DNA of 64,000 bases from Rhizobium sp. FY34 (GTDB taxonomy: Bacteria; Pseudomonadota; Alphaproteobacteria; Rhizobiales; Rhizobiaceae): NCBI RefSeq assembly GCF_005222845.1, contig NZ_STFZ01000008.1:62001-126000 (forward strand). Reading direction: 5' to 3'. The notes below the pieces were generated by a model that was not told where the DNA came from, did not search any database, and saw only the letters and a list, made by a program, of their open reading frames with translations. How positions within the stretch are numbered: position 1 is the first letter of the stretch; each line of letters opens with the position of its first letter. Both the position numbers and the translations under genes were made by a program. This document shows, piece after piece, positions 46,234 through 55,763 of this stretch.

Positions 46234-46825
46234 CCTGCGCCACCAGATGACCGGCCTGTGGCTGCTGGTCCAGGGCGATGCGCGCGGGCTTTCCCATTTC
46301 GATATTTCCGACGATGGCGTGATCCGCTCCTTCTGGGCCTGGGTCTATTGCCTACCGCCACTTGTCTTCTACGCCATTCTGCGCCGCATCGAATTCCTGC
46401 AGGTGCTGCCCGATCCGGGGCGCTACAGCCTCACCTATGGCTTGCAGGTGATGGTCGTGGAAACCGCCGGCTGGACAGCCAGCATCCTGGCCGTGGTGGT
46501 GTTTGGGTTTCTTCTCGGCATTCGCCCGCTTGTGCGCACGCTGGTCGTGGCGCTGAACTGGGCAGCGGTTCCAGCCCTATGGGTCAGTTACGGCCCGCTG
46601 TTTGCCCTTGTGATGCTGCCCGGCCAATCCACCCTTCTCTGGCTGTTGCAGATGAGTGCGCTTCTGGCCTCAATCGTGCTGGTGGTGGCGCTATCCTGGC
46701 GCATGCTGCACACGGTGATTGGCGGAAACTGGCTGCGTCGTGCCGCCTATTTGCTTCTCATCTGCCTGCCGCCGCTCTATACCATGCACAGTCTTGAGCG
46801 ATCGATGGGACTTGTCCTTCCCTGA
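46217..46825 (+). CDS. Uncharacterised membrane protein, paralogue A
   Basis: 202 residues with about five membrane helices (near 37-57, 84-106, 115-130, 138-160 and 170-190). It starts inside dapE, so the two are probably co-translated. The N-terminus has the pattern [19 protein letters not shown] then GVIRSFWAW, repeated almost exactly in the next gene; ETAGW and [11 protein letters not shown] are shared too. I do not recognise the family. There is no charged catalytic motif, so an enzymatic role is not suggested. Confidence 0.75.
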   Translation: MPRLLDLRHQMTGLWLLVQGDARGLSHFDISDDGVIRSFWAWVYCLPPLVFYAILRRIEFLQVLPDPGRYSLTYGLQVMVVETAGWTASILAVVVFGFLLGIRPLVRTLVVALNWAAVPALWVSYGPLFALVMLPGQSTLLWLLQMSALLASIVLVVALSWRMLHTVIGGNWLRRAAYLLLICLPPLYTMHSLERSMGLVLP

Positions 46826-46876
46826 GATCGATCCCACGTCAGGCTGCGTTCGCAGCATCCCACCGAGGCCTGTCCC

Positions 46877-47473
46877 TTGCCGCCCATTTCTGAAGTGAAG
46901 CTCTATCTGTTCGGCCTCTGGCTGCTGGTCAAAGGCGACCGCTCCGGCCTCCAGTATCTCGACATCACCGACCGGGGCATGATGCGGTCCTTCTGGGCGA
47001 TTGCCTGGTGCATTCCGGCCATCGGCTTCTCGTGGATCTGGTGGCGGCTCGCCTATCTGGATGGGCTGCCGCCCGGCCAGTCGCTCGGTGGCATCTTTTT
47101 TGTCCGCATGGCCATGCTGGAGACGGCCAACTGGCTGCTACCGCTGGTTCTGGCCGGAACGCTGTGCCTGCTGTTGGGCATCGGGCGTCATTTCCCGGCC
47201 ATCGTCTTTACCGCCAACTGGCTTTCGCTGCCGTTTTCTTACTTCTACGGCCTCTTGAGCGTGCTGCTCATTCTCCTGCCGTCTGCCACCGGCCTTGTCG
47301 CGCTCGTCTGGCTGGCCGCCATTGTGGCACTCATCGTCTCGCTATCGCGCATCTTCAGGATCTTCCTGGGCGAACAGAGGCTGTTGATCTCCACCCTCAC
47401 CATGGTGCTGATCGTGCCGTCACTCCTCATCGCCGACGTGCTGGAGCGCTTTCTCGGCGTCTATCCCGGCTGA
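46877..47473 (+). CDS. Uncharacterised membrane protein, paralogue B
   Basis: 198 residues with the same helix pattern as the gene before it and the same signature: [19 protein letters not shown] then [11 protein letters not shown], followed by [16 protein letters not shown] and NWLSLP. The two are clearly a tandem duplication that has diverged. The start is TTG with GAGG eight bases upstream. The last 54 bases overlap the 3' end of truA on the other strand. Function unknown. Confidence 0.72.
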   Translation: MPPISEVKLYLFGLWLLVKGDRSGLQYLDITDRGMMRSFWAIAWCIPAIGFSWIWWRLAYLDGLPPGQSLGGIFFVRMAMLETANWLLPLVLAGTLCLLLGIGRHFPAIVFTANWLSLPFSYFYGLLSVLLILLPSATGLVALVWLAAIVALIVSLSRIFRIFLGEQRLLISTLTMVLIVPSLLIADVLERFLGVYPG

Positions 47474-48229
47474 TCCGGCATCGGCCGGATAATCCACCTG
47501 CATGAAGTAGAGCCCTTCTGGCGGCGCAACCGGCCCGCAGGCGGAGCGCCTGCGCGCCTCCAGTGCCACGCGCACATCATCCGCCGTCATCTTGCCCTCG
47601 CCGGCCATTTTCAGCGTGCCGGCAAAGGAGCGGATCTGGTTGTGCAGAAAGCTTTGGGCAGAGGCGCGGATTTCAATGAGGTTGCCGCTGCGCGTCACAT
47701 CCAGCCGGTCGAGCGTGCGCACGGGGTTCTTCGCCTGGCAATGCACAGAGCGGAAGGTGGTGAAATCATGATGGCCGACAAGCATCTGGGCGGCCTCGTG
47801 CATGGCCTCATGGTCAAGATCCTTCGACACCCACCAGGCGCGCTTGGCCTCGATGGCCAGCTGTGATTTGCGCGAGATGATCCGGTAAAGATAATGACGG
47901 CGCAGCGCCGAAAAGCGGGCATCAAAGCCCTCCGACACACGCTCCACCTCAACCACAGACACCGTTTCACCGCCCGTCATCAGATAGGCATTGACGGCAT
48001 TGCGCAGCTTGTGGGGCTCCCATGCGCGCGTCAGATCGACATGCACGACCTGACCCAGCGCATGCACGCCCGAATCCGTGCGGCCTGCCGCGCGGATCTT
48101 GACCGTCTCGCGTGTCAACAACAGGATCGCATCCTCCAGCGCCGATTGTACCGAGCGTCCGTTTTCCTGCCTTTGCCAACCGACATAGGGCGTGCCGTCA
48201 TATTCGACGGTCATCTTGAAACGCGGCAT
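47420..48229 (-). CDS. truA: tRNA pseudouridine(38-40) synthase TruA
   Basis: Makes pseudouridine at positions 38-40 in the anticodon stem-loop. 269 residues: [28 protein letters not shown] at the N-terminus, the catalytic Asp in [21 protein letters not shown] (about 53), [10 protein letters not shown], and the C-terminal [23 protein letters not shown]. The start overlaps the fmt stop by one base. The C-terminal tail extends under the opposing membrane-protein gene. Confidence 0.95.
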   Translation of the reverse strand: MPRFKMTVEYDGTPYVGWQRQENGRSVQSALEDAILLLTRETVKIRAAGRTDSGVHALGQVVHVDLTRAWEPHKLRNAVNAYLMTGGETVSVVEVERVSEGFDARFSALRRHYLYRIISRKSQLAIEAKRAWWVSKDLDHEAMHEAAQMLVGHHDFTTFRSVHCQAKNPVRTLDRLDVTRSGNLIEIRASAQSFLHNQIRSFAGTLKMAGEGKMTADDVRVALEARRRSACGPVAPPEGLYFMQVDYPADAGSAGIDAEKALQHVGDEE

Positions 48230-49182
48230 CAGGCGGGCTCCGCACCGGTGGGAAGCCTGGTTCCGGCCGGCAGTGGCGTGCCGCGCAGGAAGTCCACCGC
48301 GGCAAGCGGCTTGCCCCCCGCCTTTTGCAGGCGCGTGAGGCGCAGGGCACCCGCGCCGCAGGCAATCGTCAGCTGATCATCCAGCACGGTTCCGGGCTCG
48401 CCTGTCCCCTCGCCCATCACGCTCGCCAAAACCTTGATACGCTCCAGCTTGCCATTGACTTGCGCCTCGAACCAGGCGCCGGGAAAGGGAGAAAGCCCGC
48501 GAATATGGTTGTGCACGTCCGGCGCCGGCCTTGAAAAGTCAATGCGCGTTTCGCCCTTGTCGATCTTGGCGGCATAGAGCACGCCCTCTTCCGGCTGCGG
48601 GGTGAGCGGCAGATCCTGCATTTCAAGCTTTGCCATGGCCTCCACCATGGCGCGCGCGCCGACCTGCATCAACTCATCGTGCAATTCGCCAGCCGTTATG
48701 TTTTGTCCGATAGAGACCTCTGCCGTCAGCGCGACGGGGCCGGTATCGAGCCCCTTTTCCATCTGCATCACCATCATGCCGGTCTTTTCATCGCCGGCCA
48801 TGATGGCCCGCTGGATGGGGGCTGCACCGCGCCAGCGCGGCAGAAGCGAGGCGTGGCCATTATAGCAGCCGAGCCTTGTGCCCTGAAGCACGTCCACCGG
48901 CAAAAGCAGGCCATAGGCCACCACCACTGCGACATCGGCCTCCAGCGCCTTGAAGCGGGCGCGTTCTTGCGGGTCCTTGAAATTGAGCGGTGTTGCAACG
49001 GGCACGCCCAGAAGCTCGGCTGCCTGATGCACCGGCGATTTCTGCAGATCGAGCCCGCGCCGCCCGCCGGGGCGCGGCGGCTGCGTATAGACCGCCACGA
49101 TCTCGTGGCCAGCTTCGGCCAGAGCCCGGAGCGTGGCGACGGAAAATTCGGGCGTGCCCATGAAAATGATGCGGAGTGCCAT
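48229..49182 (-). CDS. fmt: Methionyl-tRNA formyltransferase
   Basis: Formylates initiator Met-tRNA using formyl-tetrahydrofolate. 317 residues with [17 protein letters not shown] at the start, [17 protein letters not shown] loop ([12 protein letters not shown]), the catalytic block [31 protein letters not shown] (about 108-138) and a C-terminal OB-fold. The catalytic Asn and His are present, though the usual NxHxSLLP reads NGHASLLP. Def lies upstream but is separated by a toxin-antitoxin pair, so fmt may also depend on that module's promoter. Confidence 0.95.
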   Translation of the reverse strand: MALRIIFMGTPEFSVATLRALAEAGHEIVAVYTQPPRPGGRRGLDLQKSPVHQAAELLGVPVATPLNFKDPQERARFKALEADVAVVVAYGLLLPVDVLQGTRLGCYNGHASLLPRWRGAAPIQRAIMAGDEKTGMMVMQMEKGLDTGPVALTAEVSIGQNITAGELHDELMQVGARAMVEAMAKLEMQDLPLTPQPEEGVLYAAKIDKGETRIDFSRPAPDVHNHIRGLSPFPGAWFEAQVNGKLERIKVLASVMGEGTGEPGTVLDDQLTIACGAGALRLTRLQKAGGKPLAAVDFLRGTPLPAGTRLPTGAEPA

Positions 49183-49199
49183 TCGACCTGTCCTGTTCG

Positions 49200-49619
49200 T
49201 CAGCCGTCTTCAAACGGGTTCACGAGGTGAAGATCAAGCCCCTCGAAGTCTTTTGTGTTGCGCGTGGCGAGTGTCGCGCCGTGCGTCAGGCAGATTGCGG
49301 CGATCATGGCGTCTTTTGTTTCGATTTGCCGGCCAATGGAATAGCGATGCGCAGAAATGACGCCGTAGCGGTGCGCCGCTGGCGCCGAGAACGGCAATGT
49401 TCGGTCCTGAAACTCTGCCTCCAGTAAACCGTAGGTTTCCATCAGCTTCGTCTTGCGCGCGCCTTGCGGCAACAGGCACAGACCATATTGCGTTTCGGCA
49501 ATGGTAATCGTCGTCAGAAACACGTCGGAGATTGCAAATCCGTCGAGCCATCGCATCAGTTTATCGCTGTAGAGACGACCTCGCAGCTCTGAAAAAACGT
49601 TCGTATCGAGGACGATCAT
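49200..49619 (-). CDS. PIN-domain ribonuclease toxin (VapC/FitB-like)
   Basis: A 139-residue PIN nuclease. Active-site acids are present: Asp in [14 protein letters not shown] (5), Glu in [12 protein letters not shown] (about 42), Asp in [13 protein letters not shown] (about 103) and the late Asp in [16 protein letters not shown]. It overlaps the antitoxin gene by four bases (ATGA) and ends 17 bases before the fmt start. The sequence is closer to FitB than to the PIN toxin at 17826-18239. It appears intact. Confidence 0.9.
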   Translation of the reverse strand: MIVLDTNVFSELRGRLYSDKLMRWLDGFAISDVFLTTITIAETQYGLCLLPQGARKTKLMETYGLLEAEFQDRTLPFSAPAAHRYGVISAHRYSIGRQIETKDAMIAAICLTHGATLATRNTKDFEGLDLHLVNPFEDG

Positions 49620-49885
49620 TCCCGAAACCGTGGCGGCGGCCGATCCGGTGCATACCGGGCAGCGTCGATTGCGGCGATTTCCTCATCAGTCCAACTCGCC
49701 TCATTGGACATGAGAGACCGCAGGCGATGTCCTGCCCGCTCCGGGCTGGACGGCGCAAGGTCTCTAAGTTCCCGATGAAGGATCGCTGTCACCTCTTCCG
49801 AAACGCTGCGGCCCGATCGCTCGGCACGTTCGGTCAGGCTCTGGCGGATGGCGTCGGGAATATTGCGGATCAGCAGGTCACCCAT
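49616..49885 (-). CDS. FitA/Arc-type ribbon-helix-helix antitoxin
   Basis: 89 residues. The N-terminal half is a ribbon-helix-helix DNA-binding fold (MGDLLIRNIPDAI then LTERAERSGRSVSEEVTAIL); the C-terminal half (SWTDEEIAAIDAARYAPDRPPPRF) is the likely toxin-wrapping tail. AGGAGG lies seven bases before the ATG. A promoter at 49912-49940 precedes it. It should neutralise the PIN toxin encoded next and repress the module. Confidence 0.88.
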   Translation of the reverse strand: MGDLLIRNIPDAIRQSLTERAERSGRSVSEEVTAILHRELRDLAPSSPERAGHRLRSLMSNEASWTDEEIAAIDAARYAPDRPPPRFRE

Positions 49886-49911
49886 GGGTATTCCTCCTCG
49901 ATAACATCTCT

Positions 49912-49940
49912 ATCATAGGAGCCGGGCGGGCCGTGTTCAA
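49912..49940 (-). promoter_or_regulatory. Promoter of the FitAB-type module
   Basis: On the minus strand TTGAAC (49935-49940) and TATGAT (49912-49917) are exactly 17 bases apart, in the gap just after the def stop, so the module can be transcribed on its own. Confidence 0.6.
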
Positions 49941-49946
49941 GCAGGA

Positions 49947-50462
49947 TCAGTCTGCCTTGCCCTTGGCCGCCTTGGTAAACCGCTTGATGACCATCTCGCG
50001 CTTGAGGCGGGAAATGTAATCGATGAACAGGACCCCGTTCAAATGGTCGATCTCGTGCTGCAGGCAAGTGGCGAGAAGGCCATCGGCCTCCAGCAGGTGT
50101 TCCTTGCCATCGCGGCCGATATGCCGGACGGTGACGGCGGCGGGACGTTCCACTTCGGCATAATAGTCCGGGATCGACAGACAGCCTTCCTCATAGACCG
50201 AGCGCTCATCCGAAGACTGCAGGATTTCCGGATTGATGATGACGAGCGGCGTCTTCTCGTCACCCTCGCGCGATACATCGACGACGAGAATACGGCGCGC
50301 CACGCCGATCTGGATGCCGGCAAGGCCAATGCCCGGCGCCTCATACATGGTTTCCAGCATGTCGTCGGCAAGTTTCAGCACGTCGGCATCGACGCGCTCG
50401 ATGGGCGCGGATACCTGACGCAGAACGGGATCGGGAAGTATGATGAGAGGCTTGATGGTCAT
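49947..50462 (-). CDS. def: Peptide deformylase
   Basis: A metal-dependent hydrolase that removes the N-formyl group from new proteins. The 171 residues carry the three motifs: [10 protein letters not shown] (a variant of GxGxAAxQ with Gly for the second Ala), EEGCLSIP (metal Cys) and [16 protein letters not shown] (metal His pair and catalytic Glu). The ATG at 50462 begins the conserved [15 protein letters not shown]; an ATG four codons upstream is possible. It belongs with fmt and truA but is cut off from them by the toxin-antitoxin pair. Confidence 0.95.
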   Translation of the reverse strand: MTIKPLIILPDPVLRQVSAPIERVDADVLKLADDMLETMYEAPGIGLAGIQIGVARRILVVDVSREGDEKTPLVIINPEILQSSDERSVYEEGCLSIPDYYAEVERPAAVTVRHIGRDGKEHLLEADGLLATCLQHEIDHLNGVLFIDYISRLKREMVIKRFTKAAKGKAD

Positions 50463-50586
50463 AATTTTTCCCATAGCCCAGTTTTTGCAGGGATGAAACC
50501 GGTCAAAGCGCAGGAATTACGGGGAATCTGCACAATGTTCCCGTTTTGATCTTCCGTTAGCCGAAGTTCTCCGCTAGCCTTTGGCC

Positions 50587-51771
50587 ATGCAGAACCCGTT
50601 TCTTTCCCTCAACGACCAGGCGCTTTCGCTTCTCGATGGCGCAAACCCGCTGCTGCTTGTCCTCGGTTTCGGCCTGCTCGTGCTGGTCTGGCTTGTCCAG
50701 CGGCGTGCAGCAAGCCGGCAGAGGGCCGAAGCCGATATGCGTTTTTCCGAGCTTCTGCGCGCGCAGGCCGAAATGCAGGGACGGGTTTCGGCCATGACGG
50801 ACGCAATGGGCAGCCGGCAGGCGGAGCTGAACCGCGCCATCAACCAGCGGCTGGATGGCATGTCGCACCGGCTGGGCTCAAGCATCACCGAGCAGACGAA
50901 ATCGACGCATGACAACCTTCGCAAGCTGCAGGAGCGGCTCGCCGTGATCGATGCGGCGCAGAACAATATCCAGACGCTGGCAAAGGATGTCGTCGGCCTT
51001 CAGGCCATTTTATCGAACAAGCAGACACGCGGCGCTTTCGGCCAGGGCCGCATGGAAACCATCGTTGCCGACGGACTGCCGCAGGGCGCCTATGGCTTCC
51101 AGACGACATTGTCGAACGGGTTGCGGCCAGATTGCACCATCACCATGCCGAATGGCGCACCGCCGCTGGTGATCGATGCCAAATTTCCGTTGGAGGCATG
51201 GCATGCCTTTCGTGACGCGACGCAGCCGGAGGCGCGCAAGGCGGGCTCCCAGCAGTTCCGCCGCGATCTGGAAGTGCATATCAAGGATATTGCCGACAAA
51301 TACCTCATTTCCGGCGAAACACAGGATACGGCCTTCCTTTTCGTGCCGTCGGAATCGATCTTTGCCGAAATCCACGAGCATTTCGGCGCCTCCATCGAGA
51401 AGGCGCAGCGGCTGCGCATCGTTATCGTATCGCCATCACTGCTGATGCTGTCGATCCAGGTCCTGCAAGCGCTCCTGAAGGACCAGCGCACCCGCGAACA
51501 GGCGCATCTGATCCAGGCCGAGGTGGCGCTGTTGATGGACGATCTCCTGCGGCTGGATGAGCGGACGCGCAAGCTGCAGGCGCATTTCCAGTCGGCGCAG
51601 AAGGATGTGGAGCAAATCCTCACCTCGTCGGACAAGCTGGCGCGACGCGGAGCCCGCATCGGCGCGCTCGAACTGGAACAGGTGCCGCCACCCCTTGCCG
51701 AAACGCGACCGGAACGCAGCATCGAGAGCCGAACAGGCCTTCTGAAGCTGAGGGTGGTTGACGAGGATTGA
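50587..51771 (+). CDS. rmuC: DNA recombination protein RmuC
   Basis: A 394-residue RmuC-family protein, with an N-terminal membrane helix (about 17-36), a coiled coil (about 40-130) and a restriction-endonuclease-like fold. Family blocks are ARGAFGQG-type TRGAFGQGRMETIVADGLP (about 142), the nuclease-core VIDAKFPLEAWHAFRDA (about 195), DIADKYLISGETQDTAFLFVPSESIFAEI and VSPSLLMLSIQVLQ. In E. coli it limits inversions between short repeats; biochemical activity is not established. It diverges from def across a 124-base gap. Confidence 0.92.
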   Translation: MQNPFLSLNDQALSLLDGANPLLLVLGFGLLVLVWLVQRRAASRQRAEADMRFSELLRAQAEMQGRVSAMTDAMGSRQAELNRAINQRLDGMSHRLGSSITEQTKSTHDNLRKLQERLAVIDAAQNNIQTLAKDVVGLQAILSNKQTRGAFGQGRMETIVADGLPQGAYGFQTTLSNGLRPDCTITMPNGAPPLVIDAKFPLEAWHAFRDATQPEARKAGSQQFRRDLEVHIKDIADKYLISGETQDTAFLFVPSESIFAEIHEHFGASIEKAQRLRIVIVSPSLLMLSIQVLQALLKDQRTREQAHLIQAEVALLMDDLLRLDERTRKLQAHFQSAQKDVEQILTSSDKLARRGARIGALELEQVPPPLAETRPERSIESRTGLLKLRVVDED

Positions 51772-51824
51772 TCCGGTCGGGCAGTGTCCGCGCCAACACA
51801 TCGATTGCACGCAGGAACATCCGC

Positions 51825-52724
51825 ATGATCACCGTTTTTGGCTCCATCAACATGGATCTTATCGCCACCACGGCACGGCTGCCGCAGCCGGGCGAGACCG
51901 TGCCGGGCTCCAGCTTCTCGACAGCCGCCGGCGGCAAGGGCGCCAATCAGGCCCTAGCCGCGGCACGCGCCGGTTCGACCGTGCGCATGGCAGGGGCCGT
52001 GGGACAGGATGGCTTTGCCGAGCCGGCACTGGCGCTTCTGGCTGAGGCTGGCACGGACCTCTCAAGCGTCAAGCATGTCACGGAGCCCACGGGCACGGCC
52101 CTTATCCTGGTGGGCGGCGATGGCGAGAACATGATTGCCGTCGTTCCCGGCGCCAATGGCACGATGACGCCGGCCGATGCCTCAGCAGCCGTTGCTGCAA
52201 TGAGCGCCACCGACATCCTGATGCTGCAGATGGAAGTGCCGGCCGATGCGGTGGAACAGGCTTTCCGTGCTGCGCGGGACAAATCCGTGCGCAGCATTTT
52301 CAACACCGCCCCCCTGACGCCGGATGCAATCCGGCTTGCTGGTCTCGCCTCTATCGTGGTTGCCAATGAGACGGAATTCGAACTGCTGATCGGCCGCCAG
52401 ACGCTTGGCGCAGACGAGCGGATCGATGCCATGCGCGAACTCAGCGCACGCACCGGCCAGACGCTTGTCGTGACGCTCGGCGCCGATGGTGTCGTTGCCA
52501 TCAACGAGGGCGAACTGGTTCGCGCTTCGGGCCTCAGAATCGAACCGGTCGATACGGTCGGTGCCGGAGATACGTTCTGCGGCTATCTGGCGGCAAGCCT
52601 TGACCAAGGACTGGATTTCGCAACATCGCTTCGCCGTGCAGCCGTCGCCGGCTCGCTTGCCTGCCTGAACGCCGGTGCCCAGCCGGCCATTCCGCTGGCA
52701 GCGCAGGTCGATGCAAAGCTCTGA
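51825..52724 (+). CDS. rbsK: Ribokinase
   Basis: A 299-residue PfkB-family kinase with the ribokinase opening VFGSINMDLIATTARLPQPGETVPG, GGKGANQALAAARAGS (about 36-51) and the C-terminal signature DTVGAGDTFCGYLAASL (about 245). It phosphorylates ribose at O5, feeding the pentose-phosphate pathway. No ribose transporter is adjacent. The ATG has AGGA eight bases upstream. In-frame codons before it belong to the gap after rmuC. Confidence 0.88.
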   Translation: MITVFGSINMDLIATTARLPQPGETVPGSSFSTAAGGKGANQALAAARAGSTVRMAGAVGQDGFAEPALALLAEAGTDLSSVKHVTEPTGTALILVGGDGENMIAVVPGANGTMTPADASAAVAAMSATDILMLQMEVPADAVEQAFRAARDKSVRSIFNTAPLTPDAIRLAGLASIVVANETEFELLIGRQTLGADERIDAMRELSARTGQTLVVTLGADGVVAINEGELVRASGLRIEPVDTVGAGDTFCGYLAASLDQGLDFATSLRRAAVAGSLACLNAGAQPAIPLAAQVDAKL

Positions 52725-52754
52725 TGGAGCGGCCTGCGCGAGCGTTGCAAAGCG

Positions 52755-52783
52755 CTTGCGCTGCCTGGCTCGGCGCACCATAT
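52755..52783 (+). promoter_or_regulatory. Heat-shock (sigma-32-like) promoter candidate
   Basis: CTTGCGC, 14 bases and CACCATAT resemble the RpoH pattern CTTGAAA-N13-14-CCCCATNT, about 70 bases before the small heat-shock gene. Confidence 0.5.
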
Positions 52784-52851
52784 GGGGGGTCAATAAAACG
52801 GCGCATGCCGCAGGGGTGCGCCACTGGTCGCTTGATTTCAAGGACTGAAAC

Positions 52852-53280
52852 ATGAGCAGAATGACGCCATTTGCCAGCCCGCTGCTGCTGGGCTTCGATA
52901 CGATGGAAAAGACCCTTGAGCGCCTGGCCAAGGGCAATGACGGATATCCGCCCTATAATATCGAACGTATGCGTGCCGAAGTGGCGGGCGAGCCGGAACG
53001 ACTGCGAATCACTTTGGCAGTGGCCGGCTTTTCGGACGAGGATCTCGAGGTTAGCGTCGAGGAAAATCAGCTGGTCATTCGCGGACGCCAGAGCGATCCG
53101 GGCGAGCGACAGTATCTCTATCGTGGCATTGCGGCGCGCCAGTTCCAGCGCATATTCGTTTTGGCCGACGGAATGCAGGTGGACGGCGCGCGCCTTCGCA
53201 ATGGTCTCCTTTCGGTTGACCTCATCCGTCCGGAACCGGAGCGCATGGTGCGAAAAATTAACATTTCCGTCTCAGACTAG
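52852..53280 (+). CDS. Small heat-shock protein (Hsp20)
   Basis: A 142-residue alpha-crystallin-type holdase chaperone. The N-terminal MTPFASPLLLGFDTME and YPPYNIERM are typical of the rhizobial Hsp20 class. The crystallin domain spans about 42-130 with VSVEENQLVIRGRQ and GIAARQFQRIFVLADGMQVDGARLRNGLLSVDL. The usual C-terminal IxI is seen as INISV. A sigma-32-like promoter lies upstream, and the DUF1150 gene follows, as in other Rhizobiales. Confidence 0.93.
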   Translation: MSRMTPFASPLLLGFDTMEKTLERLAKGNDGYPPYNIERMRAEVAGEPERLRITLAVAGFSDEDLEVSVEENQLVIRGRQSDPGERQYLYRGIAARQFQRIFVLADGMQVDGARLRNGLLSVDLIRPEPERMVRKINISVSD

Positions 53281-53323
53281 GGTTTATGGCAGCAATGCTG
53301 AATACCCGAAGTCGGAGGCAAGA

Positions 53324-53581
53324 ATGCTCCTCAAACACGCAACGGCACGCCTGACAGAATCAGAGCTTGCGCATCTCGGTTCCGGCGAAGTCGGCTATAT
53401 CCGCAAGATGCGCTCGGAAGAAGTATCCCGATGCTTCCCGGAAGCTCCGGATATCGATCCGGCACTGGATCTCTGGGCGCTGTTCGGTGCCGATGGTACG
53501 CCGATCCTTTTGACCGACAATCGCTCCAGCACCTTCTTCAAGGCAGCCGAAGACGATTTGAAAACCGTCAGTCTTCACTGA
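53324..53581 (+). CDS. DUF1150 family small protein
   Basis: 85 residues, start ATG with CGGAGG five bases upstream. It matches DUF1150, a short alphaproteobacterial family with no known function: GEVGYIRKMRSEEV, DLWALFGADGTPILLTDNR and a C-terminal AAEDDLKTVSLH. It follows hsp20 by 43 bases and is probably co-transcribed with it, suggesting a stress-related role by association. Confidence 0.85.
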   Translation: MLLKHATARLTESELAHLGSGEVGYIRKMRSEEVSRCFPEAPDIDPALDLWALFGADGTPILLTDNRSSTFFKAAEDDLKTVSLH

Positions 53582-53623
53582 CGGTTTTGCCCCAACGCTG
53601 AGGGGCCATCAGAAATCCCGAGT

Positions 53624-54331
53624 TCAGGTTCGGCGGAAGGTCAGATAGGCAGAGGATCGTCCTTCGCGCCTAGCCTTGGCCTCGTAGCGCGTGCCCGGCC
53701 AGTTGGCAAACGGCGTCAGCCAGTCAGTCGGCTCCTGCGCAGTCCAATCGAAACCCCCGTGATCGCGGCAGTGCTGCAACGTCCAGTTCACATAGGTATC
53801 GATGTCGGAGGCAAAGCAGAACAGCCCGCCCGGCTTCAGCACGCGATGGAAGCGCGACAGATTGACCGCAGAGACGAAGCGCCGCTTCCAGTGCTTCTTC
53901 TTCGGCCAGGGATCGGGATAGAGCAGATCGATCCGGTCGATTGAGCCTTCAGGCATCCAGTCGAGCAATTGCGTCGCATCATCATTGTAGACACGGATAT
54001 TGTGCAGTTCCAGCTCGTCCACCCGGCCGAGCAATTTCGCCATGGAATTGACGAAAGGCTCCACGCCGATAAATCCGGTCGAGGAGTTTTCGACGGCGCG
54101 GTGAACGAGATGCTCCCCGCCGCCAAAGCCGATTTCCAGCCGCAGTGTGTCAACGGCAAAAGGAAACAGCGTTTTCAGGTCATCCGGCGCAGGTTGCGCC
54201 GGATCGACCATCAGGTTTGGAAGGAGCGTCGTCATCAGGTCGACCTGACGCTCGCGAAGAGGTTTCCCCTTGCGGCGGCCGAAAAACGCCTCGGTGGCGC
54301 GTGACCTGCGCTCGGTCTCCTCAGATGACAT
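53624..54331 (-). CDS. trmB: tRNA (guanine-N7-)-methyltransferase TrmB
   Basis: A SAM-dependent methyltransferase that makes m7G46 in tRNA. 235 residues: the SAM motif [72 protein letters not shown] (family DPWPKKRH pattern), and [14 protein letters not shown]. It starts two bases after the metK stop and so is probably in the same transcript; MetK supplies its cofactor. Confidence 0.95.
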   Translation of the reverse strand: MSSEETERRSRATEAFFGRRKGKPLRERQVDLMTTLLPNLMVDPAQPAPDDLKTLFPFAVDTLRLEIGFGGGEHLVHRAVENSSTGFIGVEPFVNSMAKLLGRVDELELHNIRVYNDDATQLLDWMPEGSIDRIDLLYPDPWPKKKHWKRRFVSAVNLSRFHRVLKPGGLFCFASDIDTYVNWTLQHCRDHGGFDWTAQEPTDWLTPFANWPGTRYEAKARREGRSSAYLTFRRT

Positions 54332-54333
54332 GC

Positions 54334-55575
54334 TCAGCCCTTGATTGCTTCCTTGAGCGGCTTCACGAGATCCAGCTTCTCCCAGGAGAAGGAACCATCG
54401 CGACCCGCCTTGCGGCCGAAATGGCCGTAGGATGCAGTCTTTGCATAGATTGGCTTGTTCAGGTCAAGATGGCGACGGATTCCAGTTGGGGAAAGATCCA
54501 TGACCTGGCGGATTGCCGCCTCAACCTGGTCTTCCGTAGCACCCTTGCCGGTCCCGTGCAGATCGACATAGATCGACAGGGGCTGGGCAATGCCGATGGC
54601 ATAGGAAATCTGGATCGTGCAGCTGTCGGCAAAGCCGGCGGCCACAACGTTCTTGGCCAGATAGCGGGCGGCATAGGCGGCCGAACGGTCTACCTTCGTC
54701 GTATCCTTGCCGGAGAATGCACCGCCGCCATGCGGAGCTGCCCCACCATAGGTATCCACGATGATCTTGCGACCGGTCAGGCCGGCATCACCGTCGGGAC
54801 CACCGATGACGAACTTGCCCGTCGGGTTGATGTACCAGTTGCAGTCATCGGCAATCTTCAGATCACCCAGCGCTTCGCGGATGTAAGGCTCAACGACCTG
54901 GCGAACCTTGGCCGAATCCCAGCTGTCATCGAGATGCTGGGTGGAGAGCACGATCGATACAGCCTCTGCCGGCTTGCCATCGATGTAGCGCACCGTGACC
55001 TGGCTCTTGGCATCGGGACCGAGCTTGCCAGCATCACCTTCACCTACCTTGCGGGCCGTGGCGAGCAATTGCAGGATGCGGTGCGAATAATAGATCGGCG
55101 CCGGCATCAGGTCCGGCGTTTCGTTGCAGGCGTAACCGAACATGATGCCCTGGTCGCCAGCACCTTCATTGCCCTGCTGGTCTGCTGCATTGTCCACGCC
55201 CTGGGCAATATCGGCCGACTGCGAGTGCAGCAGCACATCGATCTTGGCAGTTTTCCAGTGGAAGCCATTCTGCTCGTAGCCGATGTCCTTGATGGCGCGG
55301 CGGGCAGCAGCCTTGAACTTGGACGGATTGATGACGCTGTTGCCGTCCTTGTCCTGTTTCATCAGGCTCGGCGGCAGGCGAACCTCGCCGGCGATGACAA
55401 CGCGGTTGGTCGTCGCCAGCGTCTCGCAGGCAATGCGAACCTTCCAGGGATCGACACCCGTCTTGGCGGCTTCACGATAGACAAGATCGACGATTTCGTC
55501 GGAGATACGGTCGCAAACCTTGTCCGGATGGCCTTCGGCAACGGATTCGCTGGTAAACAGATAATTGGCGCGCAT
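54334..55575 (-). CDS. metK: S-adenosylmethionine synthetase
   Basis: Makes S-adenosylmethionine from methionine and ATP. 413 residues with [20 protein letters not shown] at the N-terminus, [30 protein letters not shown], the P-loop-like [23 protein letters not shown] and [30 protein letters not shown] segment near residues 165-180 ([23 protein letters not shown]) is the longer alphaproteobacterial form. GAGGGGA lies seven bases before the ATG. The 188-base upstream gap was searched for a SAM riboswitch; none was recognised. Confidence 0.96.
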   Translation of the reverse strand: MRANYLFTSESVAEGHPDKVCDRISDEIVDLVYREAAKTGVDPWKVRIACETLATTNRVVIAGEVRLPPSLMKQDKDGNSVINPSKFKAAARRAIKDIGYEQNGFHWKTAKIDVLLHSQSADIAQGVDNAADQQGNEGAGDQGIMFGYACNETPDLMPAPIYYSHRILQLLATARKVGEGDAGKLGPDAKSQVTVRYIDGKPAEAVSIVLSTQHLDDSWDSAKVRQVVEPYIREALGDLKIADDCNWYINPTGKFVIGGPDGDAGLTGRKIIVDTYGGAAPHGGGAFSGKDTTKVDRSAAYAARYLAKNVVAAGFADSCTIQISYAIGIAQPLSIYVDLHGTGKGATEDQVEAAIRQVMDLSPTGIRRHLDLNKPIYAKTASYGHFGRKAGRDGSFSWEKLDLVKPLKEAIKG

Positions 55576-55712
55576 GCTGGGATTCCCCTCAAGAACAAAC
55601 CGGTGACTGTCGTAGTCAGTTCAGACATCAAAGACAAGGACACAACCACATAAATATATCTTTATACGACAAGGAGAGGTTACCGGAATGCAGATTCTTG
55701 TCAAAATCGGCC

Positions 55713-55738
55713 ATAAAAAAAGCGGCCAGATGGCCGCT
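55713..55738 (-). terminator. Terminator after the XRE regulator gene
   Basis: Read on the minus strand, AGCGGCCA / TGGCCGCT with a two-base loop is followed by seven T residues. It separates the regulator from metK. Confidence 0.8.
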
Positions 55739-55763
55739 CGGCAATTGCCTCTTGAATATTGGT

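Noticed and set aside
55576..55763. Possible SAM riboswitch before metK.
   Set aside because: The gap holds a terminator for the XRE gene and an AT-rich stretch, but none of the SAM-II or SAM/SAH consensus segments could be found.
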